DNA of 64,000 nt, taken from the NCBI GenBank assembly GCA_010672925.1, contig JAAHFP010000012.1, forward strand, positions 95,192-159,191, written 5' to 3'. The position numbers and the translations under genes are program-made. Positions 54,901 through 63,112 of this stretch are shown here, one piece after another; the stretch's first letter is position 1, and the number at the start of each line of letters is the position of its first letter. The DNA is from Symploca sp. SIO1C2. Its GTDB lineage: Bacteria; Cyanobacteriota; Cyanobacteriia; Cyanobacteriales; Coleofasciculaceae. The notes beneath the pieces are model-generated. The model was given only the letters and a program-made list of their open reading frames with translations. It was not told the DNA's origin and ran no database searches.

Positions 54901-56919
54901 TTACTCGTTTAACAACTTAAAGCTCACGCGATCGCGTCCCTGTGCTTTAGACTGATAGAGAGCTTCATCTGCTGCACGCACGATGATTTCTGGGTGAGAT
55001 TGGGGTGCAGGAATAATGCTAGCAACTCCCAAACTGATGGTAACTGTAGGACTAGTTATTGGTAGTTGACGACTCAAAGCATCATTAGGTAAGCCTTTGA
55101 CTCTCTGTCTGATTTTTTCAGCAACATGGACAGCACTGGTTATATCTGTACTCGGGAGAAGCACAGCAAATTCTTCACCTCCATAACGGGCTACTAAATC
55201 AGCTTGACGGTGTGCTACTTGACGGATGGCGCTAGCGACTTGAAATAAACAGATGTCTCCTGCTTGGTGTCCATGAGTGTCATTGAAAACCTTAAAAAAG
55301 TCAATGTCACACAAAATTAGGGATAATATTGCTCCTTCTTCTGCTAAACGCTGCCACTCTTTGAATAGGCGTGAGTCAAAGCAGCGTCGATTGGCTAGTT
55401 GGGTTAATCCATCTAGATTACACAAGCGCTTTAACTCTTGGTTTTCTTTAGTCAATTGCTGCAGGCGTTGGCTGCAAGTAACGCCATTAATTTCTTGGAA
55501 ATTTTCTCCTCGAAGTAGCTGTTCGGTAAAATATTGACGATAGAGTTGGCAGCTGGGGGTAACAGCAATCCCTCGTAAATTCACTAGTCCCATGCTGTGC
55601 AATTTAAACCCTAGCAACTGATCTAAGGCTATTGGTGCTGTTGACTTTACCACTTGCTTATAGGCTATGGCTAACTCTGGGAATTTTTGCAAATTCCCTA
55701 AATGCCGTTGTAGGTAGTGGCGATAAATGCCAGCATCTGTGGCAGCGGTTTGCATTAATTCTTCCCAAGTGATATCCTCCAAAGCTAGATGATACAGTGC
55801 TAGTCGCACCAAATAAGGATGACCTCCCAATAACTGCATCAGCTGCTCTAGCTGTTGTAATGAGAAATTTAATCCATGACGCTGAGCTAAATCCTGTACT
55901 TGTTCAAGAGTAAATCGCGGTAATTCAATCGTCATTCCCACGTTGAAGGGTGCTTGATTGATCTCCCAAGGGAGATAAGCTTCTGTAGAATGAACAATCA
56001 GCAATCGTAGGTTTTGCCAAAATTTACTACTAGGAGTTCCGTAAGCGGCTTCTTCATGCCAAGAATGCAACAGGCTAAAGAAATCTTTGGCAAGCTGGGG
56101 ATAAGCAAATACTTCATCAACTTGATCTAAAGCCAATACTAAAGGAGTATCTATTGCTGACAACAAGCATTCCTCAAAATAAGCAGTGCATTTACTTTTA
56201 CTACCATAATTTTGGTTCCAATAATCATCTACTTGGTATGGTAGCTTTAACTGGCGAGTAATTTCAGCACAAAACCACTTTAAGAATTGATCTAAGTTAG
56301 TGAAAACTGAACTATCAGCTCGTTGTAAGCTTAACGCCACAACCCGTAAGCCTTGTTGCTTAGCATAATCGAGACAAAAGAGCATTAGGGAGGTTTTACC
56401 CATCTGCTTGGGAGCACTGATGCGTATCAGCGCTCCTGGCTGTTCTAGCTTCCGGCAAGCAAGTTCTTCTATGGGGGAGCGCTTGATATAAAAAGCTGAA
56501 GAAGGAGAAACTAACTGCTTAGGAGAGTCGAGTTTTACTTCTGGGGGTAGTTGGATGGCTAATGAAGGGAAAAGCTGTAACGGAGGATTCCTCCTCTGCT
56601 CCCTTGCTCCTTGGTTCCCTATCTCCTTCTTATATTGCACTTTAGAGGCAGCATACTGGGTTAAAACTGCTACCAAGTTATTTTTACTAACTTTTTCCCC
56701 CAGAGATAGTGAAAGCAACTTCCATAATTTCGGACCGACATTGTTTTTAAGATACTCAGTATTATAACCCAGCTCTGCTGCCATATCCTTATACTTCTTA
56801 CCTTGCCAAGCACCTTTTATAACCAGCAATTCGATATTATTCAGATGCTTGGCGCTATTGTTGAATAAAGCGGCATCTGCAACCTGAACTGCGACTTCTA
56901 CAGGTAAACTCCTGTCCAT
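54901..56919 (-). CDS. vMAP/AAA-like ATPase protein with GGDEF diguanylate cyclase domain
   Basis: About residues 1-95 resemble the vMAP-type N-domain of cyanobacterial signalling ATPases (NIELLVIKGAWQGKKYKDMA). About 120-420 form an AAA-like domain of the AAA_35 type with a degenerate Walker A (RISAPKQMGKTSLM) and DTPLVLALDQVDEVF. From about residue 490 there is a GGDEF domain: DGLTQLANRRCFD, CDIDFFKVFNDTHGHQAGD and active ARYGGEEFAVLL, with an RQAD inhibitory site five residues before it, so c-di-GMP synthesis with product feedback is predicted. A short charged stretch (GNQGAREQRRNPP) near residues 98-112 is repeat-like. No membrane segment is visible. Confidence 0.9.
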   Translation of the reverse strand: MDRSLPVEVAVQVADAALFNNSAKHLNNIELLVIKGAWQGKKYKDMAAELGYNTEYLKNNVGPKLWKLLSLSLGEKVSKNNLVAVLTQYAASKVQYKKEIGNQGAREQRRNPPLQLFPSLAIQLPPEVKLDSPKQLVSPSSAFYIKRSPIEELACRKLEQPGALIRISAPKQMGKTSLMLFCLDYAKQQGLRVVALSLQRADSSVFTNLDQFLKWFCAEITRQLKLPYQVDDYWNQNYGSKSKCTAYFEECLLSAIDTPLVLALDQVDEVFAYPQLAKDFFSLLHSWHEEAAYGTPSSKFWQNLRLLIVHSTEAYLPWEINQAPFNVGMTIELPRFTLEQVQDLAQRHGLNFSLQQLEQLMQLLGGHPYLVRLALYHLALEDITWEELMQTAATDAGIYRHYLQRHLGNLQKFPELAIAYKQVVKSTAPIALDQLLGFKLHSMGLVNLRGIAVTPSCQLYRQYFTEQLLRGENFQEINGVTCSQRLQQLTKENQELKRLCNLDGLTQLANRRCFDSRLFKEWQRLAEEGAILSLILCDIDFFKVFNDTHGHQAGDICLFQVASAIRQVAHRQADLVARYGGEEFAVLLPSTDITSAVHVAEKIRQRVKGLPNDALSRQLPITSPTVTISLGVASIIPAPQSHPEIIVRAADEALYQSKAQGRDRVSFKLLNE

Positions 56920-57613
56920 CTAACCTTGAATAACTTGAACAGCTGAAATATTTCATGAAATTAGCACCCTTGGAATTAACTATGCCTAAACCATAATCAT
57001 TGAAGTCCTTGCCGGGTAATGATTATTGGACTCATCGGCAATGAGCTAGCTTTAGCTGAGATTAGTTGTCTTGAGCAAAAACTTAAGTTTGACCAGTGTT
57101 TGCTGATTAACTTGCTGACATCTCCACTAAATAGTTTTTAACACAGTAAGAATATCTCCAGCTGCAATTTAATTGATAAAAATTTATCCGCCAAAAGCTC
57201 TGGAGTTACCCACAATAATACGCAAGTGACTATATCTACACAAATTTACTGATAATTTCAGGAAAAATTTACATAACTTGACGAAATTAGTTACCTTTTG
57301 TAGGTTGACATTTTTATTAAATATGTTAACAGAAATGGTAATCCTTAATTTTTATCCCTTAAGTAGTTAACTTTTGTATACTGACATTTGGGAATAAATA
57401 AAATTTAATAGAGTATAACAATTTTAAATATAGTAGTCTAATTGACCCTGTAAAAAATGGAGAAAAAGACAAGCAAAGCTATTAAATATGGTTTGCTGAC
57501 AAAGTAAGAGTTATGGATTGCTACAACAGCTTAGTAACTTATATATTTACTATTAGGACAACTATTTATTTTAAAAAATAGCAGAGTATCCACAATAAAT
57601 TGCCAAACTATCA
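56920..57613. other. 694-bp AT-rich intergenic region
   Basis: The region between divergent genes has no supported ORF. It includes an inverted repeat TTGCCG ... CGGCAA (about 57008-57050), two TGACATTT words (57306 and 57382), and AT-rich stretches likely to hold promoters for the PatA-like gene. No STRRs are present, unusually for this genome. Confidence 0.5.
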
Positions 57614-58813
57614 ATGACAACTACAATGAATTCTGCTAAACCCAATTCCCCGCTTCTCTCCATTGGTAATTTTACTGCTTCCAGAAGAGCTAGATTTTTC
57701 ACAACATTGCAGCAGCTAAAGTTTAATGGGCAACTTCTATTGAAAGATGCACACAACAGACAATGGGTCTTTTATCTCAATCGTGGCGACATTGCCTATG
57801 CGACAGGAGGCAGTACTCCAGTAAGACGGTGGGCAAGAAACTTAGCAACTTACTCTTCTCAGCTACCTCCTTATCTTCCTAATTTGCAAAAGGAGCTGTC
57901 TAGTATAGAAGCTGCTATCTTCACTACTTGCTGGGAATATGAGACCCTTTGTTTATGGATAAAACAGCAAAAAATAACCCTCGATCAAGCTACCAAAATA
58001 ATTAAAGCTATTACTATTGAGGTGTTGTTTGATATCGCCCAAGCTGGAGATGTTACTTATCAAATTAAACAAGATAATTCCTTATCTTCAGAACTTATCT
58101 TAATCGATTCTCAGCAAGCCATTGCTGCAACTCAAAAACTCTGGCAAGCTTGGCAAAATGCGAAGTTAATCAACTACTCTCCTAACAATGTCCCAATAAT
58201 TAAGCAACCAGAGCAACTTCAAGCTAGGACATCCCCCCAGGTTTACCAAACTTTGACCCGTATCCTCAATGGGCAACGCACCCTGCGGGAGCTGGCAGGA
58301 CAAATGAAGCGGGATATATTGTCAGTAACTTGTTCACTCCTGCCCTATATTCAAGCAGGTTTGGTTGAACTGGTTGCTGTTGCTGATTTTCCAGCTCCAA
58401 TATTCCCGTCTGTTCCTGAACAACCATCTATAGCTACAATTAGCCAAGATTTACTGATTGCTTGTGTGGATGATGATATTTGGGTTTGTAAGACAATGGA
58501 AAAATTGCTTACCGCAGCAGGGCATCAGTTTATGTGGATCAATGATGGTCTGCGGGCTCTGGCAACTATCCTAGCCCGAAAGCCGGATCTAATCTTCCTC
58601 GATTTAGTGATGCCCCAAACTAACGGCTATGAAATTTGTAGCAAGTTACGTAAGATTCCTTCTTTCCGTGATACCCCAATTATTATCTTAACTGGCAATG
58701 ACGGTGTTGTTGACCAAGTTCGGGCTAGGCTGTTTGGAGCTTCAGATTTTATCAGTAAACCTATTGATGCTGAGACAGTATTAAGCGTAATCCATAAACA
58801 CGCGACCGAATAG
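57614..58813 (+). CDS. PatA-like response regulator (DUF4388 domain plus C-terminal REC)
   Basis: The 399-residue protein has an N-terminal PATAN/DUF4388 region (LQQLKFNGQLLLKDAHNRQW, FYLNRGDIAYATGG), a middle linker, and a C-terminal REC domain with phospho-acceptor LIFLDLVMPQTNGYE and KPID. The layout matches PatA and PixG-type regulators of pattern formation and pilus-based phototaxis. The next gene is a CheY-like PixH-type protein, but no CheW, MCP or CheA gene follows, so the system is incomplete here. A start at 57614 fits the domain's beginning. Confidence 0.9.
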   Translation: MTTTMNSAKPNSPLLSIGNFTASRRARFFTTLQQLKFNGQLLLKDAHNRQWVFYLNRGDIAYATGGSTPVRRWARNLATYSSQLPPYLPNLQKELSSIEAAIFTTCWEYETLCLWIKQQKITLDQATKIIKAITIEVLFDIAQAGDVTYQIKQDNSLSSELILIDSQQAIAATQKLWQAWQNAKLINYSPNNVPIIKQPEQLQARTSPQVYQTLTRILNGQRTLRELAGQMKRDILSVTCSLLPYIQAGLVELVAVADFPAPIFPSVPEQPSIATISQDLLIACVDDDIWVCKTMEKLLTAAGHQFMWINDGLRALATILARKPDLIFLDLVMPQTNGYEICSKLRKIPSFRDTPIIILTGNDGVVDQVRARLFGASDFISKPIDAETVLSVIHKHATE

Positions 58814-58826
58814 TAAATAGTGGTAA

Positions 58827-58870
58827 AATCTTGAGGAAGCTGGGGAAGCTGAGGAAGCTGAGGAAGAAGA
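58827..58870. repeat. GAGGAAGCT-type 9-mer repeat
   Basis: Several copies of GAGGAAGCTG/GGGGAAGCT follow the PatA-like gene, and AATGACC/AATGACT heptamers lie at 58978-59015, just before the CheY-like gene. Confidence 0.8.
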
Positions 58871-59051
58871 ACCACAATTTTTCTGAATCCTTGGTTGTTT
58901 CTATATATAGTTTTTGCGAGAGTGCCCAAACGCTATATATGGGAGTTGACAAAATGCGCGATCGCTTAACTTGTCACCAATGACTAATGACTAATGACCA
59001 ATGACCAATGACCAATAACTCTTGACCACTTTCAACTGTAAGGTAAATATT

Positions 59052-59417
59052 GTGAGTACTGCCCTAGTTGTTGACGATTCCTTAACGACAATGGTAATTC
59101 TTAGCTCTTATCTGAAGCAAGAGGGGCTTGATGTCCTCACTGCCAAGAATGCAGTAGAGGCTTTAGCTAAAATTAATAGAACTAAACCGGATGTTATTAT
59201 CTTAGATGTTGTACTACCTGATCGCAGTGGTTTTGAGATTTGTCGCGAGCTCAAAGCTAAAGCAGAAACTCGTAAGATTCCTATAGTTATGTGTTCTACT
59301 AAAGCAACTGAGATGGATAAGTTTTGGGGAAGGAAACAGGGAGCAGATGCTTACCTAGTCAAGCCAGTTGATCAAGAAGAATTTGTAAAAACTGTTCAAA
59401 GATTTATTGGGAGGTAA
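59052..59417 (+). CDS. CheY-like response regulator (PixH/PilH type)
   Basis: A single REC domain of 121 residues. It has acidic pocket VVDDS, phospho-acceptor VIILDVVLPDRSGFE, CSTKATEMDKFWGRKQGADA typical of PilH-like proteins, and the Lys in LVKPVDQ. The start is placed at the GTG at 59052 (VSTALVVDDS); the frame is open to a TTG 30 bases earlier but those residues are repeat-flanked. It pairs with the PatA-like gene 239 bp upstream. Confidence 0.9.
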   Translation: MSTALVVDDSLTTMVILSSYLKQEGLDVLTAKNAVEALAKINRTKPDVIILDVVLPDRSGFEICRELKAKAETRKIPIVMCSTKATEMDKFWGRKQGADAYLVKPVDQEEFVKTVQRFIGR

Positions 59418-59426
59418 GTAGTATTT

Positions 59427-59482
59427 TGAAGGCAGAAGGCAGAAGGCAGAAGGCAGAAGGCAGAAGGCAGAAGGCAGGAGAA
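59427..59482. repeat. GGCAGAA heptamer array
   Basis: About seven copies of AAGGCAG follow the CheY-like gene. The same heptamer occurs at 17236, 39932 and, inverted as CTGCCTT or CTGCCTC, at 19180, 26962 and 62285. Confidence 0.85.
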
Positions 59483-59600
59483 ATCAAGTGAAGAAAGCTT
59501 GTACAGTAAACTTTTTTAACCTTTTTTCACGCTTTCGGTTATTTCCACGCCCGCTGCACTAGGCAACTTCGGAAGAACCTACTTTCATTACCTTGATAGG

Positions 59601-59825
59601 TTATCCAAGCAACTCAAATGACTGGACTTCCAATACTGGGCCAATCATCGCCATGGTCATGATATCATCTCGGATTTGTCCTGCTACTTTTACTTTGAGT
59701 TGTGGTTGCTGTAATTCGGGCGGTGCATCCTTCAGTTCATAGGTTTCCCCGGATTCGGCAACTAAAGTCCAAGCACCTGTTCCGATGTCTTGGTGTTCGA
59801 TAACACCAATAACTTGAATACTCAT
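59601..59825 (-). CDS. Small conserved-looking protein of unknown function
   Basis: The start is placed at the ATG at 59825 (MSIQVIGVIEHQDIGTGAWT), since the 21 codons upstream look like spacer sequence. The 74-residue product is beta-rich (LKVKVAGQIRDDIMTMAMIG) and may be a small OB-like fold. Family not recognised. Confidence 0.65.
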   Translation of the reverse strand: MSIQVIGVIEHQDIGTGAWTLVAESGETYELKDAPPELQQPQLKVKVAGQIRDDIMTMAMIGPVLEVQSFELLG

Positions 59826-60301
59826 CCTTGTTTTTCCCCGGTTTTGGTAGTGTGGAATTCTCTGGGCTCTTGGTTCTAGGTTACCCAATATTAGAGAAGC
59901 GATCGCATCTTTATGTTAAATCCGGTTATTATAGGGTAATTTCAAAAAATGCTAAATCCTCATCGATTGTCATGGGATTCCACGATCCAAATGCTCGTCG
60001 TTTGACGGAATTTTCTGCCGTGTGAGTTGCTCTCCCAAGAGGAATAACGCGACATGGTCAAAACTCTGAGATGAAGACATATCAATGATTCATGTCAACT
60101 AAGTCTCCAGCTAATTTTGGTCAAAAGTATTACCTTGTCCGAATAATTCTGAATAACTCTTTTTTCTCCATTTTGTACAACTGGCAGATCATATATTGCT
60201 TCCTTCCCGTAGTCTTTAGTAAATTATATTACCCCAAAATAGTATAATTTAAGGTTAGTATTATAGCCCAAAAGCTTGATATACCTAAGTTTTGATTGAA
60301 A
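59826..60301. other. 476-bp gap before tRNA-Gly
   Basis: No gene, STRR array or known repeat is evident. A 65-codon + strand frame at 59828-60025 overlaps the small protein's upstream region and has no support. Confidence 0.5.
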
Positions 60302-60372
60302 AGCGGGCGACGAGAATCGAACTCGTATCATTAGCTTGGAAGGCTAAGGTTTTACCACTAAACTACGCCCGC
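60302..60372 (-). tRNA. tRNA-Gly(UCC)
   Basis: On the minus strand it starts GCGGGCGTAGTTTAGTGG. The acceptor stem is GCGGGCG/CGCCCGC, the anticodon arm TTAGC-CTTCCAA-GCTAA (anticodon TCC), and the T-arm ACGAGTTCGATTCTCGT. CCA is not encoded. Confidence 0.96.
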
Positions 60373-60399
60373 AGCTGTGGCTCAAATGTCACTCTTTTC

Positions 60400-60424
60400 A
60401 GTATAGCACACATTTGATAAATTG
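60400..60424 (-). promoter_or_regulatory. Possible promoter of tRNA-Gly
   Basis: On the minus strand TATACT (60405-60400) lies 28 bases before the tRNA. A weak TTGCTG stands about 19 bases further upstream. The -10 is good, the -35 poor. Confidence 0.35.
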
Positions 60425-60456
60425 CAGCAAACCCTAACGAGCTCTTCTAAACTCCT

Positions 60457-60837
60457 TCAGTTCTCAATCTGCTTAACCGAAACATCCACTGCTTCCACGT
60501 CAATTGTACCAGGAGGGTTGAAACGGACAAAATGCCCCTGTTCTATTTTCAAAGTCTCCCCACAACTAGGACACTGGCATTGAGTTTGATTCACGGCAGT
60601 GAAGTTATAACCACACACTGGACATTGATCCTTGATTAAGTTGCGATCCAACCACCAGCGCAATCCTAGCCAGCCAATCACTGGTAAGATCAACAATAAG
60701 CCAATCACAAATAAAATACTTTTGACCACAAAGCCTAAACCAACGGTTCCTACCAGCAAAAATGTTGCTAATAGAGTGAGCCAACAGCCTGCACCAGATA
60801 GATTTAATTGCAATAAATTTGGATTGTTTTGGTTCAC
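60457..60837 (-). CDS. Membrane protein with C-terminal zinc ribbon
   Basis: The 126-residue protein has two adjacent hydrophobic helices (WLTLLATFLLVGTVGLGFVV and ILFVIGLLLILPVIGWLGL) and then a zinc ribbon (CPVCGYNF ... CQCPSCGETL), ending in a short beta tail. It is probably anchored with the ribbon in the cytosol. Family not named; function unknown. Confidence 0.75.
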   Translation of the reverse strand: MNQNNPNLLQLNLSGAGCWLTLLATFLLVGTVGLGFVVKSILFVIGLLLILPVIGWLGLRWWLDRNLIKDQCPVCGYNFTAVNQTQCQCPSCGETLKIEQGHFVRFNPPGTIDVEAVDVSVKQIEN

Positions 60838-60916
60838 AGTAATTTTTAATAATGCATAGAAGATTGCTATAGTTCTATCCTAGTACAAGAATGTAGAAGG
60901 CCGTCTCATTCTTTGA

Positions 60917-60980
60917 GAGCGATAAAATCCTTACTCTATAAGCATTCTTAATTCTTAATTCTTAATTCCGCGTAGCGGTA
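60917..60980. repeat. Stop-associated dispersed repeat, inverted, at the 3' end of the glycosyltransferase gene
   Basis: Read on the minus strand it begins right after the glycosyltransferase stop (ACTAGTACCGCTACGCGG), then GAATTAAGAATTAAGAATGC and TTATAGAGTAAGGATTTTAT. This is the fourth copy of the repeat also seen at 3446, 13118 and 54612. Confidence 0.8.
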
Positions 60981-62105
60981 CTAGTTGGTTTCCTCCAGAA
61001 GCTGTTTTAACCTTTGGGTGAGAGCATCTTTACTAAAGGAAGCCAGACACTGCTCCCTTAGCCACATGCCATCACAGCGTTGCTCTCCACCTTGAAGAAT
61101 TTCAATGCAAGCACCGGCAACAGCTACAGGGTCTCGATGGGGAACTTGCCAGCCGAGATGCCCATCCTGTAAGGGATCAGCGGACCCATCCGCATCACCC
61201 GCTAGCACTGGTTTACCACAAGCCATTGCTTCTAGATAAACAATACCAAAACCTTCTTGGGAAGGCATGATGTAGGCATCGGCAAGGCGGTAATGTTCTA
61301 CTAACTCAAGTGTGGGAACAAAACCAGCGAAAATTACATTCTCAGCAATATCTAAATCTTGAGCTAGTTGAGCTAGTCTCGGTTGATCATCACCACGACC
61401 AATTACTAAGTATTTAACATTGGGGATAACTTTAGCGATCACAGGGAGTGCCCGAATGGTAACATCTACTCCTTTATAAATATCCCCAGACCATAACCGT
61501 GCTACAGTCATCAGCACTTTAGCATCCGCTAAGCCGTATTTTACCATTAATTCTGGTGACTTCGGGCCAGGAGTGAAAGCTTGCCCATCCACTACACAAG
61601 GTAACATTCTCACCTTATTGGAGTCTAAGCCATTAGCAGCACAAAGGCGATCTCGACTGTAGCGGCTGATTGTCAAAATTCCTGCTGCTGAAGTAAGAGC
61701 TAGCTGCTCTAGCTTGGGTAAGGTACTCCAGACTTCTTTACCATAGGTTAAAACTGTGTAAGGAATACCTCTGAGCTTACACAGTACCATAATCAGTAAA
61801 GCTAGTTTAATATGACCGCAGAAAACATGACTCGGAGGTTGTTGCCAGAAACAGCGCCCTAATGCTAGTACCATTTTCAAACGTCCCAGCATTTGATTTG
61901 GACTTTTCAGGTAATGAAATTGAAAAGGGTCAGCTGCCAAGGGATTGTCGCATTCAGGACTATCCCTGAGTAAAAACACCTCTGCACTACTACCAGTCTC
62001 AGTTGCTAGGGACTGATAAGCTTGCAAAACGTCTTTAATATAAGACTGAATACCCCCTTCATGCTCAAAAAGCTCTAGAAAAACGAATACGTGTTTAGCT
62101 GACAT
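60981..62105 (-). CDS. Family 4 glycosyltransferase
   Basis: The 374-residue GT-B protein has LFEHEGGIQSYIKDVLQAY near the N-terminus, KVLMTVARLWSGDIYKGVDV in the middle, and the E-x7-E nucleotide-sugar motif in SQEGFGIVYLEAMACGKPVL. It probably builds an exopolysaccharide or lipid-linked glycan. No signal peptide is seen, as usual for this family. It is a lone gene with no visible capsule cluster in the window. Confidence 0.93.
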   Translation of the reverse strand: MSAKHVFVFLELFEHEGGIQSYIKDVLQAYQSLATETGSSAEVFLLRDSPECDNPLAADPFQFHYLKSPNQMLGRLKMVLALGRCFWQQPPSHVFCGHIKLALLIMVLCKLRGIPYTVLTYGKEVWSTLPKLEQLALTSAAGILTISRYSRDRLCAANGLDSNKVRMLPCVVDGQAFTPGPKSPELMVKYGLADAKVLMTVARLWSGDIYKGVDVTIRALPVIAKVIPNVKYLVIGRGDDQPRLAQLAQDLDIAENVIFAGFVPTLELVEHYRLADAYIMPSQEGFGIVYLEAMACGKPVLAGDADGSADPLQDGHLGWQVPHRDPVAVAGACIEILQGGEQRCDGMWLREQCLASFSKDALTQRLKQLLEETN

Positions 62106-62305
62106 GTTGGAAATTTAGAATTTAGAATTTAGAATTTAGAATTGGGAATGTCTTCTTTATCTCTTCTTTCCCAGTTTTCTTGCTATCCTTACCGCTAATA
62201 TACCTGCTCTAGCTATGCAGCGTGGCGAAAATAACTCACCAGTTAAAAAAGCTGAAAAAGCTTACTAGAAAATTTTTCTTCCCTCCTGCCTCCTGCCTTC
62301 TTACT

Positions 62306-62908
62306 CTACCTAGACAGATTATATGCCCAAAACATAAAACAGGCTGAAATACTAGGTAAACTCAGGAGGGCAACTCGCATCTGATGTGGTGGGAAAAGAC
62401 GGTAACGAATAATGATAACTAAGGATAATATTGGTAACAGCACCCCCATCTCAATCAAGAGGTTGCGATACAAGTAGTAATTACCTAAGTCTAGTTTCCC
62501 GGCGCTAGGCAAAATACCCCAAGGAAGTTTAAAATTTTGCCGACTGAAGGGATAAAACAAAGGTATGCCAACCACTCCCACTAACAAATCGAGTAAAACT
62601 TGAGAAAGACCAGCTAAGATTACTTGCCAACTATACAGTTTAAGTTTGCTTCCCCTAATTCCTATAGTAGTTAGGATAAAGATGGTGCAAATAGGGAGAA
62701 TCAGAGCAAATGTTAAGGAATGGGTAATGCGAGATTGCTGGTGTGCTGATTGATGCAACCAAGGGATAAAATGATCTAGGTCGGGGAAAGAGGAAATTAC
62801 GATTAACCAGAAATACCAACCCAAACGATACAGAGATGGCTTTCTGGGAGAATTAAAAACAATACCAATAGTTACAGCAGTTAAACTGTGACCAATAAAC
62901 GAGGACAT
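62306..62908 (-). CDS. Membrane-bound metal-dependent hydrolase, DUF457/YbcI-like
   Basis: The 200-residue protein has the family's motifs near the N-terminus (FIGHSLTAV, SSFPDLDHFIPW, RITHSLTFAL), placing His and Asp residues for metal binding, and about five membrane helices (LPILSLVIIIRYRLF, ILAGLSQVLLDLLVGVVGIP). The substrate is unknown. CTGCCTC heptamers lie just past the 3' end. Confidence 0.8.
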   Translation of the reverse strand: MSSFIGHSLTAVTIGIVFNSPRKPSLYRLGWYFWLIVISSFPDLDHFIPWLHQSAHQQSRITHSLTFALILPICTIFILTTIGIRGSKLKLYSWQVILAGLSQVLLDLLVGVVGIPLFYPFSRQNFKLPWGILPSAGKLDLGNYYLYRNLLIEMGVLLPILSLVIIIRYRLFPPHQMRVALLSLPSISACFMFWAYNLSR

Positions 62909-63006
62909 ATTTGTTTGGAAATGGGGAATGGGGAATTGAGAAGACAGTTCAGTATATTTGTAGGGGCTGGTTTAGGGTCACCGTTAACGCAATCCAATAA
63001 TTGAGC

Positions 63007-63046
63007 GGTGCATTACGCTTCACTTTGTTTCGCTAATGCACCCTAC
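63007..63046. repeat. Palindromic repeat related to GTAGGGTGTGTTAGC
   Basis: GGTGCATTACGCTTCACTTT, then GTTTCGCTAATGCACCCTAC, forms an imperfect inverted repeat upstream of the TPR gene. Confidence 0.75.
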
Positions 63047-63112
63047 AAAAAGTGCGATCGCGGCTATTGCTATTATAGAATGCGTTATGCTGGAGCTGAT
63101 GCACCACGAGTT

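Noticed and set aside
57000-57060. Riboswitch or small RNA suggested by the TTGCCG/CGGCAA inverted repeat
   Set aside because: A single short stem without a recognised aptamer core or terminator.
59828-60025. 65-residue + strand ORF
   Set aside because: Antisense to the upstream part of a small minus-strand gene, without a start signal or motif.
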